From contig NZ_BNBR01000004.1 in assembly GCF_014656055.1 (NCBI RefSeq), positions 697,081 to 761,080 on the forward strand: 64,000 nt of DNA, written 5' to 3'. Below are positions 42,737 through 51,399 of the stretch, one piece after another. This stretch comes from Streptomyces griseosporeus (GTDB lineage: Bacteria; Actinomycetota; Actinomycetes; Streptomycetales; Streptomycetaceae). The translations under genes were made by a program, and so were the position numbers. Under the pieces are notes generated by a model, which had not been told where the DNA came from, made no database searches, and was given only the letters and a program-made list of their open reading frames with translations. Each line of letters opens with the position of its first letter. Position 1 is the stretch's first letter.

Positions 42737-43765
42737 TCAGAGCTTGACGACCATCTTCCCGATGTTGTCGCCGCGCAGGACCCCGAGGAACGCCTCCAGG
42801 GTGTTCTCGACGCCCTCGACGACCGTCTCGCGGTACTTCAGCGCGCCCGAGGCGACCCACGGGGCGACCTCCTGCACGAACTGCGGCTGCAGGTCGTAGT
42901 GGTCCCCGACGAGGAAGCCCTCGATGCGGCCGCGGGTCTGGATCAGCCGGGCGAGGTTGCGCGGGCCGGGGGCGGGCTCGGTGTTGTTGTAGACGGAGAT
43001 CATGCCGCAGACGGCGATCCGGCCGCCCTGGTTCAGCGACCCGATCGCCGCCTCCAGGTGGTCCCCGCCCACGTTGTCGAAGTAGACGTCGATGCCGTCC
43101 GGGGCGGCGGCCCGCAGCTGCTCGCTCACCGGCCCGTTCTTGTAGTTGAACGCGGCGTCGAAGCCGTACTCGTCCACCAGCAGCTTGACCTTCTCGTCCG
43201 AGCCGGCCGAGCCGATCACCCGCGAGGCGCCCTTGAGCTTGGCGATCTGGCCGACCTGGCTGCCCACGGCACCGGCGGCGCCGGAGACGAACACGGCGTC
43301 GCCCTCCTTGAAGGAGGCGGTGCGCAGCAGGCCCGCGTAGGCGGTCAGGCCGGTCATGCCGAGGACGCCGAGGTAGGCGGACAGGGGCACGTCACCGGAC
43401 TCGACCTTGAGGGCGGGGACGGCGGTCGGGCCGACCTTGACGGCGTTCTTCGCGTCCACGACCGCGTACTCGCGCCAGCCGAGGAAGTGCAGGACGTGGT
43501 CGCCGGCGGCGATGCCCTCGGCGCGCGACTCGACGACCTCGCCGACCGCGCCGCCCTGCATGACCTTGCCCAGCTCGAACGGGGCGACGTACGACTTCGC
43601 GGCCGACATCCGGCCACGCATGTACGGGTCGACGGAGAGGTACTTGTTCCGGACCAGGACCTGTCCCTCGCCGGGCGTCGGCACCTCGGCCTCCACCAGG
43701 GCGAAGTCCTCCGGCTTGGGCCAGCCGACCGGGCGGGAGAGCAGGTGCCATTCGCGGTTGATCAT
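42737..43765 (-). CDS. NADP-dependent MDR oxidoreductase (prostaglandin/alkenal reductase-like)
   Basis: 342 residues of the zinc-free medium-chain family. Features are SVDPYMRGRM, the cofactor motif VSGAAGAVGSQVGQ, YFDNVGGDHLEAA and the C-terminal ENTLEAFLGVLRGDNIGKMVV. The family reduces alpha,beta-unsaturated ketones and aldehydes or quinones with NADPH. It is divergent from a MarR gene across 89 bases that contain two palindromes, a typical regulator-target pair. Confidence 0.9.
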   Translation of the reverse strand: MINREWHLLSRPVGWPKPEDFALVEAEVPTPGEGQVLVRNKYLSVDPYMRGRMSAAKSYVAPFELGKVMQGGAVGEVVESRAEGIAAGDHVLHFLGWREYAVVDAKNAVKVGPTAVPALKVESGDVPLSAYLGVLGMTGLTAYAGLLRTASFKEGDAVFVSGAAGAVGSQVGQIAKLKGASRVIGSAGSDEKVKLLVDEYGFDAAFNYKNGPVSEQLRAAAPDGIDVYFDNVGGDHLEAAIGSLNQGGRIAVCGMISVYNNTEPAPGPRNLARLIQTRGRIEGFLVGDHYDLQPQFVQEVAPWVASGALKYRETVVEGVENTLEAFLGVLRGDNIGKMVVKL

Positions 43766-43787
43766 GCCAGAGGCCTTTCCGATTTAC

Positions 43788-43825
43788 TTCAGTACCTGAA
43801 ACAACCATGCGCCTGAAAATTTCAG
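43788..43825. promoter_or_regulatory. Two palindromic operator candidates in the MarR/oxidoreductase divergent promoter
   Basis: TTCAGTACCTGAA (43788-43800) and CTGAAAATTTCAG (43813-43825) are both 13-bp palindromes carrying TTCAG/CTGAA arms, with centres 25 bp apart. They are good candidates for binding of the MarR protein encoded 30 bases to the right. Confidence 0.6.
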
Positions 43826-43854
43826 TTTGTCAAGTAACGGGGTATCCTGGATCC

Positions 43855-44334
43855 ATGGCCACCCCGCACACCACCCGCCGCCCCGACGCCCTGACCCTGG
43901 AGGTCGTGGACCTCATCGGCTCGGTCGTGGCCCGCTACCACGAGGAGTACGAGGAGGCCGCCGCCGAGCACGCGCTGACCGGCGCCCAGGCCAAGCTCCT
44001 CGGCCTGCTCACGCTGGAGCCGCTGCCGATGCGCAAGCTGGCCCACAAGCTCAAGTGCGAGCCGTCCAACGTCACCGGCATAGTGGACCGCCTCGAAGCG
44101 CGCGGCCTGGTCGAGCGCCGCCCCGACCCCGCCGACCGCCGCGTCAAGGTCGCCGTCGCCACCGACGAGGGCCGCCGCATCGCCCGCACCCTGCGCGACT
44201 CCCTCCGCTTCGCCCGCGAGCCGCTCGCGGCCCTGACCGAGGAGGAGCGGCTGGCGCTGCGCGACCTGCTGCGCCGGATGCTGGGGGAGGACGCCGCGGA
44301 CGCCGCCGTGGACCTGGGCGCTTCCGGCCGCTGA
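43855..44334 (+). CDS. MarR-family transcriptional regulator
   Basis: 159 residues. Winged helix with recognition region LKCEPSNVTGIVDRLEARGLV and wing RRPDPADRRVKVA. The only cysteine is in that recognition helix, not near the N-terminus, which argues against an OhrR-type peroxide sensor. It probably represses the divergent reductase gene and itself through the palindromes between them. The ATG start is supported by context, though no strong ribosome-binding site is seen. Confidence 0.9.
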   Translation: MATPHTTRRPDALTLEVVDLIGSVVARYHEEYEEAAAEHALTGAQAKLLGLLTLEPLPMRKLAHKLKCEPSNVTGIVDRLEARGLVERRPDPADRRVKVAVATDEGRRIARTLRDSLRFAREPLAALTEEERLALRDLLRRMLGEDAADAAVDLGASGR

Positions 44335-44377
44335 GCGGGGACGAGGCCCCCGCCGGCCGGCCGATAGAGTTTCCGCC

Positions 44378-45244
44378 ATGCGTGATCTCGGGGCGGGTTT
44401 CGGTCATCTTCTCAAGGGGCAGCGCTGGGTGGCCCGGCACGGCAGGCAGTACGGATTCGGACTCCTGCCCGGGCTGATCACGCTCGTGCTCTACGCGGCG
44501 GCACTCGTCGCCCTCGCCCTGTGGGGCGAGGACGCCGTCGCCTGGGCGACGCCCTTCGCCGACGACTGGGACGGCCCCTGGCAGGGCCTCTTCCGCGGCT
44601 TCCTCACCGCCGTGCTGTTCGCGCTCGGGCTGCTCCTCGCCGTCCTCACCTTCACCGCCGTCACGCTGCTCATCGGCCAGCCCTTCTACGAGAGCCTGTC
44701 GGAGTCCGTCGACCGGGACGTGTCCCGGGACGGCACGGCACCCGTGTCGGCGCTGCCGCTCTGGCGTGAACTGTGGATCTCCGCGCGGGACAGCCTGCGC
44801 ATCCTGGTCCGCGCCGGGATCTGGGGCGTGCTGCTGTTCGTGCTCGGCTTCGTGCCCGTCGCCGGGCAGACCGTCGTACCGGTGGTCGGCTTCTTCGTCA
44901 CCGGCTTCTTCCTCACCGAGGAACTCACCGCCGTCGCCCTCCAGCGCCGCGGCGTCGAGCTGCGGGAACGGCTCGCCCTGCTCCGCTCCCGCAAGATGCT
45001 CGTCTGGGGCTTCGGCACGCCGCTCGGCCTCGCCTTCCTCGTCCCGTTCGTCGCCGTGTTCCTCATGCCGGGCGCGGTCGCCGGCGCCACGCTGCTCGCC
45101 CGCGAACTGCTCGGCGAGGAGACCGGGGGCGAGGGGACCGACGGCGACGAGGAGGACGGCGAGGACAACGGCGGCGAGGGGAACGGCGGAAGCGCTACGA
45201 CCCTTCCGCGGCCGCCCGCAGGATCGCCCGCACCTGGGCGATGA
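44378..45244 (+). CDS. EI24-domain membrane protein
   Basis: 288 residues with four or five membrane helices and the EI24/CysZ-like pattern (GQPFYESLSESVDRD, a loop ending in a cytoplasmic region, GFVPVAGQTVVPVVGFFVTG). The C-terminal 45 residues are highly acidic (EEDGEDNGGEG), then Pro-rich. The last 50 bases overlap the convergent gene's 3' end. CysZ relatives carry sulphate; no substrate can be claimed here. Confidence 0.78.
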   Translation: MRDLGAGFGHLLKGQRWVARHGRQYGFGLLPGLITLVLYAAALVALALWGEDAVAWATPFADDWDGPWQGLFRGFLTAVLFALGLLLAVLTFTAVTLLIGQPFYESLSESVDRDVSRDGTAPVSALPLWRELWISARDSLRILVRAGIWGVLLFVLGFVPVAGQTVVPVVGFFVTGFFLTEELTAVALQRRGVELRERLALLRSRKMLVWGFGTPLGLAFLVPFVAVFLMPGAVAGATLLARELLGEETGGEGTDGDEEDGEDNGGEGNGGSATTLPRPPAGSPAPGR

Positions 45245-46448
45245 TGTCCAGCCGGTTGCGGACGAACTCCGGGTCCGTGACCGCGCCCGTCGCCGGATCG
45301 GTGTTGCCCGCCCCGAACTGCAGGACCGGCGTGTGCACATGGCCGCCGGGCAGGCGGTCGTGCAGGCCGAGCCGGTCGCGCAGCAGGGTCGCCCGGTAGG
45401 CGATCTCGTTGGACAGGTAGTCGCCCCCGCCGCCCGCCCGGGCCGTCGAGCCCGGCGTCGGGCCGTCCGGGCGGACCACCGGCGCGGTGCCGCCCGCCGG
45501 GATCTCCGTCACCGACGTGTTGTCGTACACCGGGAAACGGCCCGTGTCCGCCGCGACGATCCGCGCGTACGGCAGGGTCGTCGTCGTCCACTGCGGCTGC
45601 GAGGCCGGATCCGGCACCGGGATCGTCTCCGTCCGGCCGACGTTGTCGTTGTCGGGGAAGCCGCCCCGCCACGCCCCGTTGGTCCGCTCGATGTCGAAGC
45701 GGCCCACCCGGCCCTGGCTGACCGTGGTGAACAGGTCCACCCGGGGGAGCACCGGGCGCAGCGTCCGCTCCACCGCGCCGTCCGTGAAGTCCTGCCAGCG
45801 CACCGGGAACACCACCGTCTCCACCCGCGCCGGGCCGTCCGCCGTCTCGATCACCGTGCCGTCCAGGGCCAGGGCGCTCGCCCCGGACGGGTTGGAGATC
45901 CGCACGTCCCGGTCGAGGGTGAAGGGGTCGAACCCGGTCAGCAGGACACGTCGGACGCCGTCGGACGCCCTCCGGAGGCGGATGTCCGTCCGGCCCCGGG
46001 ACGTGTCCTCCAACGCGTCGACGAGGGCCGCACGCTGACGGGCGTCGACCGCGAACCCGGGCTGCCGCAGCCGCAGTTCGCGCGTCAGCGCCAGCCGTGC
46101 CCAGTACAGCGGGCGGTCGTCGTCCCGGCTCAGGTCCCCGCCCGCCGGACCCCGGCCCTGCGCCCGGTCCACGGCCCGCCGCCACAACCGCGAGCCCTCC
46201 CGTACGACGACCCGGCGGGCCTGCGCGAAGGAGCGGGCCCGGTCCAGCGCGCGGGCGAACTCCGGTGCCACGGCGTCGAATCCGGACCGGCGCAGGATCT
46301 CCCGGGGCGCCGCCCGGTCCAGGCGCTGCTCCTCGACCGTGGGGGCGGGTGGCGCCTCGGCAGCCGCCGCGGTGGCCGGGGCCGGGGCGGTGAGCCCGGC
46401 GAGCAGGGCGAGAAGGAGCAGGCGGGTGCGAAGGCGGGGGGAACGCAC
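45195..46448 (-). CDS. Secreted pyroglutamyl-peptidase-like (C15-type) protein
   Basis: 417 residues. A Sec signal (TRLLLLALLAGLTAPAPATA) is followed by an N-terminal 150-residue region without clear family, then a C15-like domain opening VRRVLLTGFDPFTLD and containing NPSGASALALDG. The usual pyroglutamyl peptidase is 210-220 residues and cytoplasmic, so this is an enlarged exported relative. The catalytic Cys is not obvious, so activity is uncertain. The start is a GTG with GGAAGG upstream. Confidence 0.68.
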   Translation of the reverse strand: MRSPRLRTRLLLLALLAGLTAPAPATAAAAEAPPAPTVEEQRLDRAAPREILRRSGFDAVAPEFARALDRARSFAQARRVVVREGSRLWRRAVDRAQGRGPAGGDLSRDDDRPLYWARLALTRELRLRQPGFAVDARQRAALVDALEDTSRGRTDIRLRRASDGVRRVLLTGFDPFTLDRDVRISNPSGASALALDGTVIETADGPARVETVVFPVRWQDFTDGAVERTLRPVLPRVDLFTTVSQGRVGRFDIERTNGAWRGGFPDNDNVGRTETIPVPDPASQPQWTTTTLPYARIVAADTGRFPVYDNTSVTEIPAGGTAPVVRPDGPTPGSTARAGGGGDYLSNEIAYRATLLRDRLGLHDRLPGGHVHTPVLQFGAGNTDPATGAVTDPEFVRNRLDIIAQVRAILRAAAEGS

Positions 46449-46565
46449 GGGAGTCGGGGTCCTTCCGTCGCGGTGGGGCGCGTGGTGCGGGACGCGCGCA
46501 GTATCGCGTGACGGACGGGACGTGCGCCATGGGGCCTCACGTCGCCCAAGCGGCCCCGGGGGCGG

Positions 46566-46667
46566 GCGGGTTCGGGAGACGCTGCTTAGGGGCAGGCGGG
46601 TCAGGCGCGGGCGGGTTCAGGAGACGCGGCCCAGGGGCAGGCGGGTCAGGCGCAGGCGGGTTCAGGC
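46566..46667. repeat. 45-bp tandem repeat, about 2.3 copies
   Basis: Units start at 46566, 46611 and 46656, each beginning GCGGGTTC(G/A)GG. The first two units are nearly identical and share GGGGCAGGCGGGTCAGGCGC. The third is cut short by the 3' end of the LysR gene. It lies between that stop and the signal-peptide end of the peptidase-like gene. Confidence 0.75.
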
Positions 46668-47645
46668 CGGGATCCGCGCCGCCGCCTCCCGCAGCGCCTC
46701 GACGAACGCCCGCGCCGCCGCCGTCAGCGACCGGCCCCGGGCCGTCGCCGCGTACACCGCCCGGGCCGGCGCGCCCTCGTCCCGCACCCGCACCAGCGCC
46801 ACGTCCGGGCGGACCGACGCGGCGGCCAGCGCCGGCACCAGCGTCACGCCGAGCCCGGCGGCGACATAGCCCTGCTTGGCGGTCCACTCGGCGACGACGT
46901 GCGCGATGCGCGGGCGGAACCCGGCCCGCAGCGCCGCGTCCAGCAGGGTGCCCTCGGGGCGCGGACCGCCGGAGATCCAGTCGGCGTCGGCGAGCCGGGA
47001 CAGCGGCACGGGGGTCGTCGTACCGGCGAGGGGGTGATCGGCGGGGACGGCGACGTACAGGGACTCGTCGAGGAGGTGGTGCAGGGCGTGGCCGTCCAGC
47101 GGGGCACGGCCGGTCGTGGAGACGACCGCCAGGTCCAGGTGGCCCGCGGTCAGCCGGTCCAGCAGGGCGGGGGACAGGCCTTCCTCGCGGGAGACGCGGA
47201 CACGGGGGTGCCGGGCGCGGAAGGCGGCCAGCGCGTGCGGGACCAGGGAGGCGTCGGCGGTGGCGAACGCGCCGAAGCGGAGCCGTCCGCCGGCCGCGTC
47301 GCGCAGGTCGGCCAGCTCGCGGGCGGCGGTGTGCAGCGCGCCGGTGACGGCCTCTGCGTGCGGGACGAGGACACGGCCGGCCTCGGTGAGCCGTACGCCC
47401 CGGGGCAGCCGGTCGAAGAGGGGGCCGCCGCCCAGGGCCGCTTCGAGGGAGGAGATCTGCCGGGACACCGCCGACTGGGTCCAGCCCAGCGAGCGGGCGG
47501 CCACCGTGAACGAGCCGTGCCGGGCCACCTCCAGAAAGACCCTCAGCCAGGCCGTGGACAGGTCGGGTCCGCCGCCCGGGGGAGGCGGAGAGGGCTGCGG
47601 GGAGGGCTGCGGGGACGACTGCCGGGAGGCATGCTGATCGTGCAT
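46662..47645 (-). CDS. LysR-family transcriptional regulator
   Basis: About 327 residues from the ATG at 47645 (MHDQHASRQ). It has a long Ser/Pro/Gln leader, then the LysR HTH (FLEVARHGSFTVAARSLGWTQSAVSRQISSLE) split over residues 30-80, and a PBP2-like effector domain. An alternative ATG at 47654 would add three residues. It is divergent from a 3-hydroxyisobutyrate-dehydrogenase-like/ridA pair across about 58 bases, a typical LysR layout, so it probably controls them. Confidence 0.85.
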   Translation of the reverse strand: MHDQHASRQSSPQPSPQPSPPPPGGGPDLSTAWLRVFLEVARHGSFTVAARSLGWTQSAVSRQISSLEAALGGGPLFDRLPRGVRLTEAGRVLVPHAEAVTGALHTAARELADLRDAAGGRLRFGAFATADASLVPHALAAFRARHPRVRVSREEGLSPALLDRLTAGHLDLAVVSTTGRAPLDGHALHHLLDESLYVAVPADHPLAGTTTPVPLSRLADADWISGGPRPEGTLLDAALRAGFRPRIAHVVAEWTAKQGYVAAGLGVTLVPALAAASVRPDVALVRVRDEGAPARAVYAATARGRSLTAAARAFVEALREAAARIPA

Positions 47646-47703
47646 GGCTGCCATGCTGGACATTCGCTTGTCGCATCGCAAGCCCGGGCCTAGCGTCGAG
47701 GAC

Positions 47704-48537
47704 ATGGAGAAGATCGCCTTCCTCGGGCTCGGTCACATGGGCGCGCCCATGGCCCGCCGGCTGCTCGCCGCCGGCCATCCGCTGACCGTCTGGAACCGCA
47801 CCGCCGCCAAGGCCGGACCGCTCGTCGCCGAGGGTGCCGTGGCCGCCGGGTCGCCGGCCGAGGCGGTGCGCGGCGCCGACGTGGTGATCACGATGCTCGC
47901 CGACCCGGCGGCGCTCGGCGCGGTCGCCGACGCCGTCGCACCCGAACTGCCGCCCGGTGTGCGGTGGGTGGAGATGTCCACCGTCGGGCCCGACGCGGTG
48001 CGCGCGCTCGCCGCGCGGCTGCCGGACGGGGTGATGCTGGTCGACGCGCCGGTCATGGGCAGCACCGACCGGGCCGCCGACGGCACCCTCGGCATCCTCG
48101 CGGGCGGGGACGCGGGCCCCGTCGAGCACGTCCTGCGGCACCTCGGCACGGTCACCCGCACCGGGCCGCCCGGCTCGGGCGCCGCCCTCAAGCTCGTCCT
48201 CAACACGGCCGTCCTCGGCGGGGTCGCCGTCGTCGCGGAGGCGCTGCGGCTGGCCGACGCCCTCGGCGTGGTCGCCGGCACCGCCCGCACCGCCCTCGCC
48301 GGCAGCCCGCTCGGCGGCGCCACCGCCCGCGCCTTCGCCGAGGGCGTCCACTTCGAGACCGCGCTCGCCGCGAAGGACCTGGGCATCGCGGTCGAGGTCA
48401 CCGAACTCCCCGTGGTCGAAGCGGTGTTGGCGCACCTGCGGCACGCCGCCCAGGACCCGGCCCTGGCCCGCGCGGACATCGCCCAGGCCGCCGCCCGCAT
48501 CCGTACCCCCGACAGCCCGAGCAGGAGCGCCGCATGA
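47704..48537 (+). CDS. NAD(P)-dependent beta-hydroxyacid dehydrogenase
   Basis: 277 residues. N-terminal Rossmann motif AFLGLGHMGAPMARRL, a substrate-binding loop APVMGSTDRAADGTLGILAGG, and the catalytic Lys in GSGAALKLVLNT. It is the 3-hydroxyisobutyrate/tartronate semialdehyde reductase family. It is joined to the following ridA by an ATGA overlap and divergent from a LysR gene. The substrate could be a branched-chain or hydroxy-acid intermediate. Confidence 0.88.
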   Translation: MEKIAFLGLGHMGAPMARRLLAAGHPLTVWNRTAAKAGPLVAEGAVAAGSPAEAVRGADVVITMLADPAALGAVADAVAPELPPGVRWVEMSTVGPDAVRALAARLPDGVMLVDAPVMGSTDRAADGTLGILAGGDAGPVEHVLRHLGTVTRTGPPGSGAALKLVLNTAVLGGVAVVAEALRLADALGVVAGTARTALAGSPLGGATARAFAEGVHFETALAAKDLGIAVEVTELPVVEAVLAHLRHAAQDPALARADIAQAAARIRTPDSPSRSAA

Positions 48538-48920
48538 AGGTCACCCTCGACAACCCAGCCTCCGCGCCCCAGCCGCTCAGCCCCTACTACTCCCAGGTCG
48601 CCCGGGTCGAACAGGCCGACGGCAGCGCCCTGTTGTTCGTTTCCGGGCAGATCGCCGAGGGCGCCACGCTCGCCGAGCAGAGCCGCGGCGTCTTCGAGAC
48701 CCTCGACGCGCTGCTCCGCGCGCACGGCGGCAGCCTCGCCGACGTCGTCAACATCCGCACGTACCTCACGGACATCTCCCGGCTCGGCGAATACGGCGCC
48801 GTACGCCGCGAGTTCCTCACCGGCACCCCGCCGACCAGCATGACATTCGAGGTGCCGCGGCTGTTCCGGCCCGAGGCGCAGATCGAGGTCGAAGTGGTGG
48901 CCGCGCTGCCCGCCGGGTGA
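48534..48920 (+). CDS. RidA-family protein, second copy
   Basis: 128 residues. The patterns FVSGQIAEGATLAEQSRG and SLADVVNIRTYLTDI match RidA. It has an Arg in VVNIRTYLTD, near the canonical catalytic position, more so than the copy at 40407-40817. Its start overlaps the dehydrogenase stop, so it likely works on reactive imines formed in the same pathway. Confidence 0.85.
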   Translation: MKVTLDNPASAPQPLSPYYSQVARVEQADGSALLFVSGQIAEGATLAEQSRGVFETLDALLRAHGGSLADVVNIRTYLTDISRLGEYGAVRREFLTGTPPTSMTFEVPRLFRPEAQIEVEVVAALPAG

Positions 48921-48931
48921 TACTGCCGCGC

Positions 48932-49270
48932 ATGAAGACAGCCAAGGCAGCCAATCTGGGGATACTCCTCCTCATCGAGCTCGGTGCCGTCGGGGCCGCC
49001 GCCTACTGGGGCGTCACCCTCGACGTGCCGGCCGCGCTCGCCTGGCTCCTCGGCCTCGCCGCGCCCGCCGTGCTGGTCGTGCTGTGGGGACTGTTCGGCT
49101 CGCCCAAGGCGCGCTACCGCACGCACGGGTCGGCCCGCGTCGGCTTCGAGCTGCTCTGGTTCGGCGCCGGGGTGGCCGCGCTGCTCGCCGCCGGGGCCAC
49201 CGGCTGGGCGGTCGCCTTCGCGCTGCTGTGCGTCGCGAGCAAGACGCTCGCCGTGCGCTGGGGGCAGTGA
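48932..49270 (+). CDS. YrdB-family (DUF2568) membrane protein
   Basis: About 112 residues starting MKTAKAANLGILLL, with four hydrophobic segments, a small integral membrane protein of the YrdB family. The GTG at 48917 overlaps the ridA stop (GTGA) and would add five residues; no ribosome-binding site distinguishes the two. The function is unknown. From 49271 to 49504 I see only the hairpin at 49404-49438 and no credible gene. Confidence 0.7.
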   Translation: MKTAKAANLGILLLIELGAVGAAAYWGVTLDVPAALAWLLGLAAPAVLVVLWGLFGSPKARYRTHGSARVGFELLWFGAGVAALLAAGATGWAVAFALLCVASKTLAVRWGQ

Positions 49271-49403
49271 CCCGAGGCCTCGGTACGGCGGACGCGTGGA
49301 CCTTTGTGAAGGGTTCGTACGAGATCCAGGTGGGCCGCTCTCTCACCGACCGCAGGCTCACCGCAGCCGTTAACGTCTGACCGGGACGACTTCCCCCCAA
49401 GAC

Positions 49404-49438
49404 AGCCCCGGCCCGGGACCTGACCCCGGGCCGGGGCT
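49404..49438 (+). terminator. Strong GC-rich hairpin terminator
   Basis: A perfect 14-bp stem, AGCCCCGGCCCGGG with CCCGGGCCGGGGCT, and a seven-base loop. It is downstream of the LysR-target operon and 66 bases before the next start. Confidence 0.8.
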
Positions 49439-49504
49439 CGTGACGTCCGCGGCGCATGTGGCAGACTCCCGGGCCGACGCGCAGCCGGTGACGGGGGACA
49501 GGAC

Positions 49505-50398
49505 ATGTATCCGCAGGGACAGCAAGGGCCGTATCAGCAGCCGCAGCAGCAGCCGTACGGGTACGGACAGCAGCCGTACCAGCCGTACCCGCCGCAGCCG
49601 CAGCCCTACGGACAGCAGCCGTACCAGCCCTACCCGCCGCAACAGCCGTACGGGCAGCAGCCGTACGCCCCGCAGCCCCAGGCCCCGCAGATGAGCCTCG
49701 GCGAAGGGCGGATGCAGATCGACCCGACGCTCAACGCCGGGCAGCGCGAGCTGGTCGTCAGGATCCAGCAGCAGTCGAAGATGTTCGCGATCGGCCTCGT
49801 CCTCGGCGTCCCGCTCACCTTCGGCGGCGCGCACTACGGCATCACCGAGAAGCCGGCCGGTTTCGCCGGCGCGGGCGTCGGGCTGCTCCTGATGGCCCTC
49901 GGCACCCTCGCCATGACGCGGATGCGCACCCTCCGGCAGCAGCTGCGGGTCATCACCCCGGACGCCTGGCGCTCCCCGGCCGCCCATCTGCCCGGCGCCC
50001 GCCAGGCCGCCACCCTCGCCGCCTACGTCAACGGCGTCCTGGCGCTGCTCTCCCTCGGCGCCGCGGTCTGGCTGCTGGTGAAGGGCGCCGGCTGGGGCGC
50101 GTACGGCAACTCCTTCGGCTTCGGCGCCCTCGTGCTCGGCGCGTCGATCCCGCTCGGCATGGGCCTGGCCGCCGCAAGCACGATCCCGCAGCTCCTGCAG
50201 GTCATCCCGGCCGGAGCCAAGGTGGGCCGCAGCCTGTACTCCATCCTCATGGTGCTCGGCGCGACCATGCTCATCAACGGGGTCAAGGGCGCCGACCCGG
50301 CCGGCCTGGCCGTCGGCGGCGCCGTCACCGCCGTCTGCCTGGGCGCCATGGCCCTGCTGGGCAGGGCCGCCAAGCGCATGCGGGGCGAGCAGGGCTGA
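49505..50398 (+). CDS. Membrane protein with Gln/Pro/Tyr-rich N-terminal repeat
   Basis: 297 residues. The first 60 are low-complexity, built on QQPY and PYQPYPPQ units that recur about six times. Then a soluble stretch and about five membrane helices follow (VLGVPLTFGGAHYG, GVGLLLMALGTLAM and three near the C-terminus). The repeat resembles the disordered tails of streptomycete membrane proteins and may bind other proteins or the wall. No family function is known. Confidence 0.7.
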   Translation: MYPQGQQGPYQQPQQQPYGYGQQPYQPYPPQPQPYGQQPYQPYPPQQPYGQQPYAPQPQAPQMSLGEGRMQIDPTLNAGQRELVVRIQQQSKMFAIGLVLGVPLTFGGAHYGITEKPAGFAGAGVGLLLMALGTLAMTRMRTLRQQLRVITPDAWRSPAAHLPGARQAATLAAYVNGVLALLSLGAAVWLLVKGAGWGAYGNSFGFGALVLGASIPLGMGLAAASTIPQLLQVIPAGAKVGRSLYSILMVLGATMLINGVKGADPAGLAVGGAVTAVCLGAMALLGRAAKRMRGEQG

Positions 50399-50417
50399 CC
50401 GGCGGCACGCCCACCGG

Positions 50418-51389
50418 CTAGCGCGCGCCGAAGCCGTACACCGTCTCCGAGCGGTACACCTCGCCCGGCCGCAGCACCGTGCCGGGGAACTCCGGCCGGT
50501 TCGGGGAGTCGGGGAAGTGCTGGGTCTCCAGTGCGACGCCCTCGTTCGGGGCGAACGGCTCGCCCAGGTGGTCGGCGGTGTACAGCTGCAGGCCCGGCTC
50601 GGTCGTCGCCACGGTCAGCACACGCCCGGACGCCGGGTCGAACAGCTCCGCCACCTCCACCGGCCGGTCGGTGACGCCCTTGTCCAGGACGAAGTTGTGG
50701 TCGTAGCCGGAGCCCGTCTTGCGGGGCGTACGGAAGTCGAAGCGGGTGCCGGTGACGTCCGCCAGCTCGCCCGTGGGGATGGCGGCGGCGTCGACGGGGG
50801 TGTAGCGGGAGGCGGCCAGCCGCAGCTCGTGCCCGCCCGCGTGACCGCCGCCCGACAGGTTGAAGTAGCTGTGGTTGGTGAGGTTCACCGGGGTCGGCGC
50901 GTCCGTGACGGCCTCGTAGGCCAGGTGCAGCGCGCCGGAGGCGTCCAGGGTGTACGTCGCCGTGACCTCCAGACGGCCCGGGAAGCCCTCCTCGCCGTGC
51001 GGGGAGACACGGCTGAGGCGCACCCCGTGCTCGACCGGTTCGACGTCCCACACGCGCTTGTCGAAGCCGCGCGCGCCGCCGTGCAGCAGGTTGGGCCCCT
51101 CGTTCGGCGCGAGCGCGTACGTCCGCCCGTCCAGGGTGAAGCGGGCGCCCGCGATCCGGTTGGCGTACCGCCCGACCAGCGCGCCGAGATACGGCTCCGG
51201 ATGGGCGAGGTAGCCGTCCAGGTCCGGGAACCCCAGCACGACGTGCCCGGTCACGCCCTCCCGGTCCGGGGCCTCCACCGACTGCACGGTCCCGCCGTAC
51301 GACAGCACCCGCACGCGCACGCCCGCGCGCTCCAGCGTCCACCGGTGGACCGGAGTGCGATCGGAAAGTGTGCCGAAAAGTTCGCTCAT
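50418..51389 (-). CDS. Cytoplasmic aldose 1-epimerase (GalM)
   Basis: 323 residues without a signal. It has GRYANRIAGARFTLDG, the His pair NLLHGGARGFDKRVW and TNHSYFNLSGGG, and the catalytic Glu in ALETQHFPDSPN. It is close to the exported copy at 30548-31711 but lacks its N-terminal signal. The pair thus covers both sides of the membrane. Ten bases separate its start from the SGNH gene's stop, so they may be co-transcribed. Confidence 0.92.
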   Translation of the reverse strand: MSELFGTLSDRTPVHRWTLERAGVRVRVLSYGGTVQSVEAPDREGVTGHVVLGFPDLDGYLAHPEPYLGALVGRYANRIAGARFTLDGRTYALAPNEGPNLLHGGARGFDKRVWDVEPVEHGVRLSRVSPHGEEGFPGRLEVTATYTLDASGALHLAYEAVTDAPTPVNLTNHSYFNLSGGGHAGGHELRLAASRYTPVDAAAIPTGELADVTGTRFDFRTPRKTGSGYDHNFVLDKGVTDRPVEVAELFDPASGRVLTVATTEPGLQLYTADHLGEPFAPNEGVALETQHFPDSPNRPEFPGTVLRPGEVYRSETVYGFGAR

Positions 51390-51399
51390 GGAGCAGACA

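Noticed and set aside
49271..49400. A short open frame just after the YrdB gene, and a possible small RNA
   Set aside because: The frame overlaps the real gene in another phase and has no start signal. No tRNA or known RNA fold could be made out.
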